A stretch of 56,426 nucleotides of DNA from Acidimicrobiales bacterium (GTDB lineage: Bacteria > Actinomycetota > Acidimicrobiia > Acidimicrobiales > Aldehydirespiratoraceae). The stretch's first letter is position 1, and every line of letters starts with the position of its first letter. Position numbers and translations under genes: made by a program. Positions 23,895 through 32,917 of the stretch are shown in pieces. The stretch is from positions 1-56,426 of the forward strand of contig JAJCXX010000040.1 in the NCBI GenBank assembly GCA_029263195.1, in the 5' to 3' direction. Under the pieces are notes generated by a model. It saw only the letters and a program-made list of their open reading frames with translations. It ran no database searches and was not told where the DNA came from.

Positions 23895-24608
23895 TCAGGC
23901 CACCGGTTCTTTGGTCTTCCCGTTTGCGAGTAGTGCCTCTGGAATCGTGTCAGGAATGATCACCTTGTCCTTGGCTCTCGCCGCCCAGACGATTCCGCCT
24001 CCGCTGAGAGCGAAGACCAGTCCGAGTCCGGCGAACAGGCCCGACATTGCCAGTCCCATCTGCAGGGTCGAGGCGGTGACCGCACCGACTCCGAGTTCGC
24101 CGACCAGGCCGTGGACCGTTCCGGACCATGCTTGGCCTCTGGCGACACCCTCGAGGGGGTGCGACCGGTCGAAGTCGGTCCAGTAGCGGCCATCGACGTC
24201 GAAGTCGTAGCTGCCGGCGGCGAAGACCTCACCGTTGTACTCGGCGTCTTCGGCCAGAACAATCGTCTGCGTTCCGTGGAGTACGTGGGTGACGATCGTC
24301 GCCATCTGATACATGTACTCAGATCCGGTGTTGACCAGTGGATCGTTGGAGTCGAAGTCGGAGTTGTTTACTGGATAGTTCCATTCGTCGGTGACCAAAG
24401 CCATGATCGTGTCGGCACCCTCAGTGGTGCCCCGATCGGTCAGTTGACCGTCGTCGTTGTAGCTCAATGTGACGTTCTGTGCGGCACTGAATGCCTGCAG
24501 TGAGTCGTAGCCCTGCTGGACTCGACTGTATGCGACAGCCCCAGTGACCACGAAAATCATGCCGACCACTAAGAGTCCGTAGCCGATGATTGAGAGTCGT
24601 TTCTTCAT
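23895..24608 (-). CDS. Uncharacterised membrane-anchored protein with two helices
   Basis: 237 residues from the ATG at 24608, with GGGGTGAG upstream. Transmembrane helices lie near residues 5-25 and 175-205. The region between them (about 150 residues, outside the cell by the positive-inside rule) is acidic and begins SRVQQGYDSLQAFSAAQNVTLSYNDDGQL. It has strands and a recurring YxFDxDGRYWTDFD-like segment but no known motif. The C-terminal tail is charged. The function is unknown. The gene is convergent to the Crp/Fnr-type regulator, and a dyad (24630-24657) lies directly upstream. Confidence 0.7.
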   Translation of the reverse strand: MKKRLSIIGYGLLVVGMIFVVTGAVAYSRVQQGYDSLQAFSAAQNVTLSYNDDGQLTDRGTTEGADTIMALVTDEWNYPVNNSDFDSNDPLVNTGSEYMYQMATIVTHVLHGTQTIVLAEDAEYNGEVFAAGSYDFDVDGRYWTDFDRSHPLEGVARGQAWSGTVHGLVGELGVGAVTASTLQMGLAMSGLFAGLGLVFALSGGGIVWAARAKDKVIIPDTIPEALLANGKTKEPVA

Positions 24609-24629
24609 AAGACTCACCCCATTCGCTCT

Positions 24630-24657
24630 AGAGATCAATAGGTGTTTACTGATCTCT
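24630..24657. promoter_or_regulatory. Inverted repeat AGAGATCA-N12-TGATCTCT
   Basis: Perfect 8-bp arms with a 12-bp AT-rich spacer (ATAGGTGTTTAC), 22 bp upstream of the start of the 237-residue membrane protein gene and about 165 bp upstream of gnd. The arms include GATC, so TGATC...GATCA resembles Fnr-like half-sites (TTGAT/ATCAA) only loosely. It could be the target of the nearby Crp/Fnr-type regulator. Confidence 0.45.
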
Positions 24658-24821
24658 TACTTAGATACTGCGCCCGTTCTGACCCCCTCAATAGGGACTT
24701 AAGTCCTGTCAACCGTCACACCTTGAGGTGGTTTTCGGCATATGTGGCTTTCTGGGCTGTCACCCTTGGGCTTCCCGGTTCTGGTTGTATTCAGGGTGTA
24801 GACGACACGGGAGACGAATCG

Positions 24822-25838
24822 ATGCAGCTGGGAATGGTCGGACTCGGACGAATGGGGGCCAACCTTGTTCGCCGCCTCATGGCCGCGGATATCGAGTGTG
24901 TGGTCTACGACGTCGACGCCGGTGTTGTCGCCGGACTGGTCGCAGAGGGTGCAGTGGGAGCCAATTCGCTGGCTGACTTGGCATCGAAGCTCGAAGCCGA
25001 GCGAGCGGTGTGGGTGATGGTGCCGGCCGCGATCACCGCGAGGGTTGTGGCCGATGTGGCCGCACACCTCGAGAGCGGCGACATGGTGATCGACGGTGGC
25101 AACAGCTTCTACCGTGACGACATCGACCGCGCCGCCGAGTTGGCCGGCCAGGGGATCCACTACGTCGATGTGGGTACGAGCGGCGGAGTGTTCGGTCTCG
25201 AGCGGGGATTCTGCCTGATGATCGGAGGGGAAGACGAGGTGGTGTCCCATCTCGAACCGGTCTTCCGGGCTCTAGCCCCCGGCGTCGAGTCCGCCGAGCG
25301 AACCGAGGGGCGATCCGGTGATCCCAGTCCGTCTGAGCAGGGATACCTGCACTGCGGGCCCAACGGGGCGGGTCACTTCGTGAAGATGGTTCACAACGGC
25401 ATCGAGTACGGCGTGATGGCGGCATACGCGGAGGGCCTCAACATTCTGAGCCACGCCGGCGCCGGAAAGCAGTCTGGCGACCGCGACGCCGAGACCGCTC
25501 CCATGCGCGATCCCGGCTACTACCAGTTCGAATTCGATATTCCGGAGGTGGCGGAGGTCTGGCGGCGGGGCAGCGTCATCGCCTCGTGGCTCCTCGACCT
25601 GACCGCCGAAGCCATGGTCGCCGACCGCAATCTCGACAGCTTCGAGGGCCGCGTCTCAGATTCGGGTGAAGGCCGCTGGACCGCGCAGGCCGCGATCGAT
25701 GTCGGCGTTCCGGCCCACGTTCTCACCGCATCACTGTTCGAGCGATTCAGTTCCCGCGGTGAATCCGACTACGGCGATCGGGTCCTTTCGGCCATGAGAA
25801 AGATGTTCGGCGGTCACGACGAGAAGGTCGCGAAGTGA
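24822..25838 (+). CDS. gnd: 6-phosphogluconate dehydrogenase, decarboxylating (short form)
   Basis: 338 residues from the ATG at 24822, preceded by GGGAG. It begins QLGMVGLGRMGANLVRRLM, the NAD(P)-binding motif. It has VIDGGNSFYRDD and the catalytic GPNGAGHFVKMVHNGIEYGVM with its conserved Lys. The length (about 300-340) marks the short, usually NAD+-dependent form found in some actinobacteria and Gram-positives. It converts 6-phosphogluconate to ribulose 5-phosphate. It overlaps zwf by 4 bp and opens an operon for the oxidative pentose-phosphate branch. Confidence 0.93.
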   Translation: MQLGMVGLGRMGANLVRRLMAADIECVVYDVDAGVVAGLVAEGAVGANSLADLASKLEAERAVWVMVPAAITARVVADVAAHLESGDMVIDGGNSFYRDDIDRAAELAGQGIHYVDVGTSGGVFGLERGFCLMIGGEDEVVSHLEPVFRALAPGVESAERTEGRSGDPSPSEQGYLHCGPNGAGHFVKMVHNGIEYGVMAAYAEGLNILSHAGAGKQSGDRDAETAPMRDPGYYQFEFDIPEVAEVWRRGSVIASWLLDLTAEAMVADRNLDSFEGRVSDSGEGRWTAQAAIDVGVPAHVLTASLFERFSSRGESDYGDRVLSAMRKMFGGHDEKVAK

Positions 25839-27226
25839 AACTCGGGGAGAGGGCCGACGGTCTGGTTCTGTTCGGTATTACTGGTGATCTCGCGGCCAAG
25901 AAGCTCTTCGCGTCTCTCTACAGGCTGGCCGGGCGCGATCGACTGCCCGCCACCGTGGTCGGGGTCGCATCCAGCCCGTGGTCGATCGACCAACTTCGTG
26001 ATCACGTCAGCAGCTCGCTGTCGGAGTCCGGCATCGAAGCCGACGCCGTGGTCCTCAACCGTCTGCTGGACGCCCTCCGCTACGTTTCAGGCGACTACCG
26101 CGATGCCGAGACGTTTCGTCGTCTCGGTGAGGCGCTCTCCGATGTGGTGGCGCCGGTCTGTTACTTGGCCATTCCCCCCTCGCTGTTCGGACCGGTCGTC
26201 GAGGGACTGGCCTCGATCGGTTTGAACGGCAGAAGCCGGGTGGTGCTCGAGAAGCCGTTTGGTCGCGACCTCGCCTCCGCCCGCGAACTCAACGACACTC
26301 TCCACGCCCACTACGACGAAGGCTCGATCTTTCGGATTGACCACTTCCTTGGCAAGGAACCCGTCCAGAACCTGATGGTGTTCCGGTTCGCCAACAGCAT
26401 TCTCGAACCGATCTGGAACCGCCACTACATCGACTCGGTACAGATCACCATGGCCGAATCGTTCGGGATCGAGGGTCGTGGTCGCTTCTACGACAAGGTG
26501 GGAGCGCTCAAAGACGTCGTGCAGAACCACCTCCTGCAGATGGTCGCGCTGCTGGCGATGGAGCCGCCCGTCTCCGATGAGCCAGACGCTCTCCGCGATG
26601 AGAGAGCGAAGGTGCTCACCGCGATGCGGCCCTTCGAGGCGGAAAGCCTGGTGCGAGGCCAATACGACGGATACGGCGACGAGGACGGGGTGGACCCGGC
26701 CTCCGACACCGAGACCTATGTGGCCTTGAGGACCGAGATAGATTCCTGGCGCTGGGCCGGTGTGCCTTGGTATATCCGAGCGGGCAAGGGGCTGCCTGTC
26801 ACCGTCACCGAGGCCATCATCGAGTTCAAGCGACCGCCACGGCCGTTGTTCACCGACGCCGGATGCGATCCTCACCCGAATCACCTTCGATTCCGCATGA
26901 AGCCCGACGGCGCCATCACCTTGGAATTGCAGGCGAAACGACCGGGCGACGCCCTGCTGAGCGAAACTGTTCCGCTCCGGTTGGTTAACGACACCGACGA
27001 ATCTGAGCACAACACCGCGTACGAGCGACTTCTCGACGATGCCCTCAACGGTGACCCCCGTCTGTTCGCCCGCCAGGACGGGGTCGAGGCGGCATGGCGC
27101 ATCGTCGATCCTGTGCTCGTCGACCCGCCCCGCGTCGAGCCCTATTCGTTCGGAACCTGGGGCCCCACCAGCGCAAGTTCGGTCGAGCCGTCCGGCGGAT
27201 GGCATGAAACCGAGGAGCAGTTGTGA
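25835..27226 (+). CDS. zwf: Glucose-6-phosphate 1-dehydrogenase
   Basis: 463 residues. The N-terminal nucleotide motif is GITGDLAAKK (14-23), followed by VVLEKPFGRDL and the active-site RIDHFLGKEPVQNL (167-180), where the family's His and Lys bind glucose 6-phosphate. Overlaps of 4 bp with gnd and a 1-bp-type overlap with the ROK kinase gene show tight coupling. It makes 6-phosphogluconolactone and NAD(P)H. Length is near the family norm (about 460-510). Confidence 0.95.
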   Translation: MKLGERADGLVLFGITGDLAAKKLFASLYRLAGRDRLPATVVGVASSPWSIDQLRDHVSSSLSESGIEADAVVLNRLLDALRYVSGDYRDAETFRRLGEALSDVVAPVCYLAIPPSLFGPVVEGLASIGLNGRSRVVLEKPFGRDLASARELNDTLHAHYDEGSIFRIDHFLGKEPVQNLMVFRFANSILEPIWNRHYIDSVQITMAESFGIEGRGRFYDKVGALKDVVQNHLLQMVALLAMEPPVSDEPDALRDERAKVLTAMRPFEAESLVRGQYDGYGDEDGVDPASDTETYVALRTEIDSWRWAGVPWYIRAGKGLPVTVTEAIIEFKRPPRPLFTDAGCDPHPNHLRFRMKPDGAITLELQAKRPGDALLSETVPLRLVNDTDESEHNTAYERLLDDALNGDPRLFARQDGVEAAWRIVDPVLVDPPRVEPYSFGTWGPTSASSVEPSGGWHETEEQL

Positions 27227-28125
27227 TGTCAACGGTCCTGTCGGTCGATCTCGGCGGCACCCGTATGCGTGCCGCCGTGGTTGATCGTGAGGGGAAGGTT
27301 CTTCTGCGAGCCGAGGAGCCGACCCCCCACGACTCGGCTTGCCCGGATGCCTTCATGTCGCTGCTGGGACGGGTCCGCGACGTCGGCGGCGGGCGTGGCT
27401 CCTTCGAATCGGTGGTGGTCGGTGTGCCCGGCCGCGTCGACTACTGGGAGCGCCGGCTCGAGTTCGCGCCCAACCTGCCAGAGGGGTGGGTGGACGATCT
27501 GGCCGAGTCTGAACTGGCTCGGCATTTCGAGGCGCCGGTCTTTCTCGCCAACGACGCCGACCTGGCTGCAGTGGGCGAGGCCTACTTCGGGGCAGGCCGA
27601 CCCTTCAACGATCTCGTCTACGTGACGCTTTCCACCGGAATCGGCGCCGGCGCCGTCTACGACGGGCGAGTGCTGCGAGGGACCCGATCTCTGGCCGAGG
27701 TCGGTCACACGGTCATCGCCATCGAGAAGCTCATCGCCGGTGAGCCGGCTACCGCTGAGGAACTCGGGTCGGGTACCGCCCTGTCACGAGATGCGGCCGC
27801 TGCAGGCGTGGCCGACGGCGGAAAAGATTTGGTGGAACTGGTTCGAGCCGGTCATCCCGATGCGCTGGCGATTTGGAAGAACGCCACCCGTGCGGCCGGA
27901 ATCGCAATCGTCAATCTGGCCCACATTCTCGGACCCGATGCGGTGGTCATCGGTGGCGGGATGGGTCTCAACGGAGACTTGGTGCATGAACCGGTGAGGG
28001 ACATGCTCCGCGAATACGGTCCACGCAATCCTGCTCGACCGATCGAGGTCGTGGCTGCCGATTTGGGGGACGACGCTGGCCTCATCGGCGGCGCCGCCTG
28101 GGAATTGGCATTGGGACTCACCTGA
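27226..28125 (+). CDS. ROK-family sugar kinase (probable glucokinase)
   Basis: 299 residues from the ATG at 27226; a GTG at 27223 is also possible. The ATP-binding motif is SVDLGGTRMRAAVVD (7-20). The catalytic Asp lies in FLANDADLAAVGEAYFGAG, and the phosphate motif is VTLSTGIGAGAV. The ROK zinc motif CxCGxxGCxE is not present; the equivalent region reads AGEPATAEELGSG, so the structural zinc appears lost. Placement between zwf and pgl suggests it phosphorylates glucose to feed the pathway, although the same operon also has a polyphosphate glucokinase. Confidence 0.85.
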   Translation: MSTVLSVDLGGTRMRAAVVDREGKVLLRAEEPTPHDSACPDAFMSLLGRVRDVGGGRGSFESVVVGVPGRVDYWERRLEFAPNLPEGWVDDLAESELARHFEAPVFLANDADLAAVGEAYFGAGRPFNDLVYVTLSTGIGAGAVYDGRVLRGTRSLAEVGHTVIAIEKLIAGEPATAEELGSGTALSRDAAAAGVADGGKDLVELVRAGHPDALAIWKNATRAAGIAIVNLAHILGPDAVVIGGGMGLNGDLVHEPVRDMLREYGPRNPARPIEVVAADLGDDAGLIGGAAWELALGLT

Positions 28126-28772
28126 TGGAAGTGGTGATCACCAGCGACGTGGCTGTGACGGCCTCCGAGTTGCTCGAAGAGCGACTCGCCGCCGCTCTCG
28201 AGGATCAACAACGTGCCTCGATTGCATTGAGCGGAGGCAGTACCCCATGGCCGGTGTTCGACCGACTCGCCGCGGCGAACCTCGACTGGGCCCGGATCGA
28301 CATCTTCCAGGTCGATGAACGAGTCGCTCCGGAACATCACCCCGATCGGAACCTGAGCCTCCTCACCCGTGACTTCATGTCGCGTGTCCCGGCTGTTCTC
28401 CACCCGATGCCGGTGAACGAAACCGATCTCGAGGTCGCGGCCCGGAACTACGAGGCAGTGCTGCCGGAGAGATTCGATGTCGTGCACCTCGGTCTCGGGT
28501 CCGATGGCCACACGGCCTCGCTGGTTCCGGGAGACGCCGCTCTCGACGTCGATGACCGTGATGTCGCCGTGTCGGCGATGTATCAGGGCCGCCGTCGGAT
28601 GACCCTCACATATCGGGCGATCGACCGGGCGGCATCCGTTGTCTGGGTGGTGACCGGTGAATCAAAAAGCGCGATGATTGGTCGTCTGGTGGCCGGAGAT
28701 CCGAGTATACCTGCGGGGCGAGTCAGCGCCGATCGTGCCATCGTTGTCACGGACGTGCAGCCGGACGGCTGA
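28125..28772 (+). CDS. pgl: 6-phosphogluconolactonase
   Basis: 215 residues of the SugarP_isomerase fold (DevB/NagB-like). It includes IALSGGSTPWPVFDRL near residue 35, FQVDERVAPEHHPDRNLSLL, and LGLGSDGHTASLVPG, where the His is the proposed catalytic base of Pgl. It hydrolyses 6-phosphogluconolactone between Zwf and Gnd. The ATG overlaps the stop of the ROK kinase gene by one base. Confidence 0.92.
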   Translation: MEVVITSDVAVTASELLEERLAAALEDQQRASIALSGGSTPWPVFDRLAAANLDWARIDIFQVDERVAPEHHPDRNLSLLTRDFMSRVPAVLHPMPVNETDLEVAARNYEAVLPERFDVVHLGLGSDGHTASLVPGDAALDVDDRDVAVSAMYQGRRRMTLTYRAIDRAASVVWVVTGESKSAMIGRLVAGDPSIPAGRVSADRAIVVTDVQPDG

Positions 28773-28806
28773 AACATCGACGACAGATCGAAGGGCACGT
28801 ATTCCC

Positions 28807-29568
28807 ATGAGCGGCTCAGGCAAGAAGCCCCAGCATGTGCTCGGCATCGACATCGGAGGTTCTGGAATCAAGGCCGCCCCGGTCGACATCGAAACCGGTG
28901 ACTTTCTCGAGGATCGACGACGTTTCGCCACTCCCGAGTCGGGGGATCCGGAATCGATCATCGAGATCGCTTCGAAGCTTCGACGCCATTTCTCGTGGAA
29001 GGGCCCGATCGGCTGCGCCTATCCGGGGGTGGTCCGCGATGGGCGCACGCTCACTGCTGCCAATCTGAGTCCTGAATGGGTCGGGATGAAGGCGGAGACC
29101 GCCTTGTCGAAGACGCTGGATCAACCCGTCACGTTGATCAACGACGCCGACGCGGCCGGTCTGGCCGAGGTGAGGATCGGTGCCGCCGCCGATGTCAGCG
29201 GTGTCGTGATGATGGTGACTCTCGGGACCGGGATCGGGACGGCGATGTTCGTCGATGGAAAGCTGGTGCCCAACACCGAACTCGGGCATCTGCGAATCGA
29301 AGGAGTCGAGGCCGAAGATCTGGCATCGTCGCGTGCCAAGAACGATCTCGATCTCGGTTGGCGAGATTGGTCGGAGCAGATCACGATCTACCTTCGCGAG
29401 CTCGAGCGATTGTTTTGGCCCGATCTCTTCGTGATCGGAGGCGGGATCAGCAAGAACTTCGAGAAGTTCGGACCGCGTCTCGACGTGACGACTCCGGTGG
29501 TGCGGGCCCTGATGCAGAATCGAGCCGGGATAATTGGTGCTGCCCTGGCCGCGGCCGAGCACCGATGA
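28807..29568 (+). CDS. ppgK: Polyphosphate glucokinase
   Basis: 253 residues from the ATG at 28807. It has the ROK phosphate loop [19 protein letters not shown] (13-31), the catalytic [17 protein letters not shown] and the [26 protein letters not shown] segment that marks the PPGK group, which uses inorganic polyphosphate (and often ATP) to phosphorylate glucose. The start lies 34 bp after pgl; a longer in-frame start at 28678 would overlap pgl and has no family match. It closes the pentose-phosphate operon. Confidence 0.93.
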   Translation: MSGSGKKPQHVLGIDIGGSGIKAAPVDIETGDFLEDRRRFATPESGDPESIIEIASKLRRHFSWKGPIGCAYPGVVRDGRTLTAANLSPEWVGMKAETALSKTLDQPVTLINDADAAGLAEVRIGAAADVSGVVMMVTLGTGIGTAMFVDGKLVPNTELGHLRIEGVEAEDLASSRAKNDLDLGWRDWSEQITIYLRELERLFWPDLFVIGGGISKNFEKFGPRLDVTTPVVRALMQNRAGIIGAALAAAEHR

Positions 29569-29571
29569 GGC

Positions 29572-30474
29572 TCAGGCCAACAGCTCTCTGACCTCGCCGC
29601 AGAGCTCGAGCGTCTCCAGAGCGTCGCCCTGATCGATGGTCATGCAACGCACGATGACATCGGTGAAGCCGAGTTCCCGAAACGGGGCCAGTTGTTCGGC
29701 GACATCCTCGACACCGCCGTATGCGACCGCCGCCTGTGGCATGCCGCGGTAGCCCGAGGCGATGAGCTGATCCCCGAGGCGCCGTGCCCGGTCAGCGTCG
29801 CTCAGGACAATGACATCCTTGCGGACGACGGCTCGAGGGGTACGGCCGACGTCGTTGCAGGCCTCCCGGTAGATCTCCAGGGCGCGGTCTGCCTCGGCCG
29901 GAACCAGATCGGGACCGCCGTACCAGGCGTCTCCCTCCCGGGCGGCGCGTCGCAGCGGTCCTGGTGACCCGGCTCCGATCCACCATTCGACCGGGCGTGC
30001 CGGGCGCGGACTCACGGTCGCGTCGATGACCCCGAAGCGTTCGCTGGTCGCGGCGTCTCCGTCGAGTAGGGCCTTGACCACACGAATCGACTCATCGAGG
30101 TCCTTGCCCCGCCGTGAGATGTCGGCGCCCATTGCCCGGAATTGCTGGTTGCCGTGACCGACGCCGGTCTGCACCACGAAGGTCCCCTTGCACATGGCTG
30201 CGAGCACGCCGATCTGTTCGGCCACCAGCACTGGGTTCCACAAAGGCATGAGGAACAGGCATCCGGTTGGTCGTGTGGTGTCCCACTCGATGCTCAATCG
30301 GGCCAGCATCGGCACACCTTGGAAGTACGGAATCGGTGTGGCGTGGTGGTCGCCGACGCTCAGTGAGTCGAGCCCGGAGTCGCGGGCGGTCCGCGTCCGT
30401 TCGATCATGTGACGAACCCCGGTCGCCGGATCGTCGACAATGTGAGCAGATGTGATCGAGACTCCTACGCGCAT
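29572..30474 (-). CDS. LLM-class F420-dependent oxidoreductase
   Basis: 300 residues. It begins [19 protein letters not shown] and has [47 protein letters not shown] and [25 protein letters not shown], typical of luciferase-like F420 enzymes. It is convergent with ppgK (3 bp apart) and divergent from the SDR gene at 30570. Substrate unknown. Confidence 0.87.
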   Translation of the reverse strand: MRVGVSITSAHIVDDPATGVRHMIERTRTARDSGLDSLSVGDHHATPIPYFQGVPMLARLSIEWDTTRPTGCLFLMPLWNPVLVAEQIGVLAAMCKGTFVVQTGVGHGNQQFRAMGADISRRGKDLDESIRVVKALLDGDAATSERFGVIDATVSPRPARPVEWWIGAGSPGPLRRAAREGDAWYGGPDLVPAEADRALEIYREACNDVGRTPRAVVRKDVIVLSDADRARRLGDQLIASGYRGMPQAAVAYGGVEDVAEQLAPFRELGFTDVIVRCMTIDQGDALETLELCGEVRELLA

Positions 30475-30569
30475 GGCGAGATCATAGAACGCCTGAATGT
30501 GGTGATCATCGGAGCCCAGAGTGCGGAGTGGGCTGGCGCCCGCCGTGGCGGTCGGGCACTCTGTCGGTC

Positions 30570-31364
30570 GTGAGCTCCCACGGAACCAACTTGACCCACG
30601 ACTTCGCTACAAGGGCCGGCACGGCCTTCGTGGTGGGCGGCAGCGGTGCCATCGGTCGTGTGATCTGCACCGAGATGGCCCGCCGCGGCAGCAACGTCGC
30701 GCTCACCTACCGAGTCAATGAAGAGGCCGCGGCCGACGTAGCTGCCGCGGTGAGTGAAGCCGGCAGCGGCGCCTGGACTGTGGCGCTCGACCTGCAGGAC
30801 CACGAGGCCTGTGGGGCCGGCATCGACGCGATCGCTGAGGCCGCCGGCGGAATCCACACCCTCATCTACGCAGCCGGTCCTCACATACCCCAGCGTCATC
30901 TCAGCCAGATCGAACCATCGGAGGTTCGCGATCACCTCGACGTGGATGCCGCCGGGTTCTTCGCGGTTGCATCAGCATCACTGCCGCATCTGCGTGAGTC
31001 GAAGGGAAGCATCGTGGCCGTGACCACCGCCGCCAGCCGACGGTTCGCTCCGCGTGACGGGCTGTCGTCGATTCCGAAGGCGGCGGTCGAGGCGGTGGTC
31101 AGGGGTATCGCGGCCGAAGAGGGCCGATTCGGGGTCCGGGCCAACTCCGTGGGTCCGGGAATGCTCACCGATGGCATGGCTCAACGTTTGATGGCATCGG
31201 GCGATCTCGACGAACGGGCACTCGACGCGGCCCGTGCCAACATCCCGCTTCGGCGATTTGGCCGGGCCGAGGACATCGCGGAGGTGGTCTGCTTTCTCGC
31301 TTCGAACCGGGCCGGATTCGTGACCGGGCAGAATCTCGACATCGACGGCGGATACACCGTCTAG
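30570..31364 (+). CDS. SDR-family protein lacking the catalytic tyrosine
   Basis: 264 residues from GTG 30570; a GTG at 30528 would add 14 residues. The cofactor motif is VGGSGAIG and the C-terminal GFVTGQNLDIDGGYTV is typical of FabG-like SDRs. At the YxxxK site the sequence reads SSIPK (codons TCG TCG ATT CCG AAG), so the catalytic Tyr is replaced by Ser while the Lys remains; the usual Ser region reads VTTAASRRFAP. It may be a non-catalytic or altered SDR. It shares a 95-bp divergent region with the LLM gene. Confidence 0.83.
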   Translation: MSSHGTNLTHDFATRAGTAFVVGGSGAIGRVICTEMARRGSNVALTYRVNEEAAADVAAAVSEAGSGAWTVALDLQDHEACGAGIDAIAEAAGGIHTLIYAAGPHIPQRHLSQIEPSEVRDHLDVDAAGFFAVASASLPHLRESKGSIVAVTTAASRRFAPRDGLSSIPKAAVEAVVRGIAAEEGRFGVRANSVGPGMLTDGMAQRLMASGDLDERALDAARANIPLRRFGRAEDIAEVVCFLASNRAGFVTGQNLDIDGGYTV

Positions 31365-31405
31365 CTGGCGGTGCCGTAGACAGCAGCGACAGTCAGGACA
31401 GTTTC

Positions 31406-32524
31406 GTGCTCACTCCGTTTGACGACCTTCCGATCCATCAGACGCCGGCGCCAATGGCGCAACCGGCTTCTTCGGACCCGAATCAGTACGACCGGTACTT
31501 CTTCAACGGCCATGACGCCGACGGCGATGTGTTCTTCGCGGCGGCGATGGGTCACTACCCGAATCGTGGTGTGGTCGACGCGGCGTTCGCCGTCGTTCAC
31601 GACGGTGTGCAGCGCTCGGTGTTCGCGTCGGGTCTGATCAGTCCCGACCGTGCCACCAGCATCGGGCCGATTCGTGTCGAGGTGATCGAAGGCCTTCGCG
31701 TGCTCGGGGTGATTGTCGAGCCCAACGAAACCGGGTTGACCGCCGACCTCACGTTCACGGCGCGTACCGCCGCTGTTCAGGAACCTCGTCAGACCATCAA
31801 CCACGACAATCGATTGATCATGGACTACACCCGACTCACCCAGTGGGGGAACTGGTCGGGTCAAGTCGGCTATTCCGGTGAGACTGTCGTAGTCGACCCC
31901 ACTCGTGTCACCGGCACCCGGGATCGATCGTGGGGGATCCGGTCGGTGGGGGAGCAGGTGGTGACAAACCATCCGGCAACGGCACCTCAGATCTTCTGGC
32001 TCTGGGCCCCACTGCGTTTCGACGACGTATGCACCCATCTGGCGGTGTTCGAGCACGGCGATGGCGAGCGGTGGTTCGAGTCGGGACTCACCGTGCCGGT
32101 GCTCGACCGCCCGGACTCGCCGACTTGGGGGACTCCACATCCCAGCGACGAAATGGATTCGGTGGGATACGAGATCGAGTGGGAGTCCGGCACCCGTGAA
32201 ATGAGGTCGGCGTCGGTGTCGCTGACCAGGGATGGCATCGACCACCGCATCGAATTGGAGAAGATACTCACCTTCCGGATGAGAGGAGTCGGGTACTTCC
32301 ATCCGCATTGGAAGCACGGCTCCAATCACGGGACGCTGGAAGTCGGTGGAGAGACATTCGCCGTCGACGACTTCGACCCGACCGACCCGGCTTCGATTCA
32401 TGTCCAGACGGTTGTGAAGGCGCGCTGGGGCGAGCGTGAGGGCGTGGGAATCCTGGAGCAATTGGCGTTCGGTGATCACGATCCCAGCGGCCTGACCGGC
32501 ATTCTCGACGGGTTCTCCGGCTGA
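31406..32524 (+). CDS. AttH/DUF7064-7065-like protein of unknown function
   Basis: 372 residues from a GTG start. Almost all beta-strand by pattern. It contains YFFNGHDADGDVFFAAAMGHYPNRGVVDAAF near the N-terminus, GTRDRSWGIRSVG in the middle, and HWKHGSNHGTLEVGGE near the end. The DRSWG signature and two-lobed beta layout resemble the AttH/hydroxyneurosporene-dehydratase-like lipocalin family common in mycobacteria and Acidimicrobiia. No enzyme activity is established. It lies between the SDR gene and the ferredoxin gene, all on one strand. Confidence 0.65.
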   Translation: MLTPFDDLPIHQTPAPMAQPASSDPNQYDRYFFNGHDADGDVFFAAAMGHYPNRGVVDAAFAVVHDGVQRSVFASGLISPDRATSIGPIRVEVIEGLRVLGVIVEPNETGLTADLTFTARTAAVQEPRQTINHDNRLIMDYTRLTQWGNWSGQVGYSGETVVVDPTRVTGTRDRSWGIRSVGEQVVTNHPATAPQIFWLWAPLRFDDVCTHLAVFEHGDGERWFESGLTVPVLDRPDSPTWGTPHPSDEMDSVGYEIEWESGTREMRSASVSLTRDGIDHRIELEKILTFRMRGVGYFHPHWKHGSNHGTLEVGGETFAVDDFDPTDPASIHVQTVVKARWGEREGVGILEQLAFGDHDPSGLTGILDGFSG

Positions 32525-32617
32525 CAGGGGTCCTCCGAACCAAACCTCTGACCGACTCTCTGGCGTGGATTTGGTGCGCAGGCGGTGCGTTCCGACGCGA
32601 CCGAGAGGACAACGAGA

Positions 32618-32839
32618 ATGCGAGTTTGGATTGATCACGACGAATGTGCGGGCATAGGTGTTTGTGTCGATGCTTGCCCTGAACTGTTCGAGATGGCCGG
32701 CGACGGTCTCGCATATGTCAGGCAGGGAGGCCAGACACTGGGCCGAAACCAAGTGGCCGAATTCGACCCGTCACTGGGTGAGTCAGTGCTCGACGCGGCC
32801 GAGGATTGCCCGCAGGATTGCATCTACATAGAAGCCTGA
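32618..32839 (+). CDS. Small ferredoxin ([3Fe-4S]/[4Fe-4S] type)
   Basis: 73 residues from the ATG at 32618. The cysteine pattern C10-x5-C16...C64-P (ECAGIGVCVDACPELF, then AEDCPQDCIYIE) is that of actinobacterial single-cluster ferredoxins whose second ligand position is not Cys (Ile13 here), often [3Fe-4S]. C20 and C68 are extra cysteines that could allow a different cluster. Such ferredoxins commonly serve cytochrome P450s or ring hydroxylases; none is in this window. An acyl-CoA synthetase gene follows after 78 bp. Confidence 0.88.
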   Translation: MRVWIDHDECAGIGVCVDACPELFEMAGDGLAYVRQGGQTLGRNQVAEFDPSLGESVLDAAEDCPQDCIYIEA

Positions 32840-32917
32840 TTCCGGCATGGGGCTCATCTGGGTATCACACCCCGGCGCCCCCCTTGCTACGGTCCCCGTC
32901 CAACGAATGGGGGCAAC

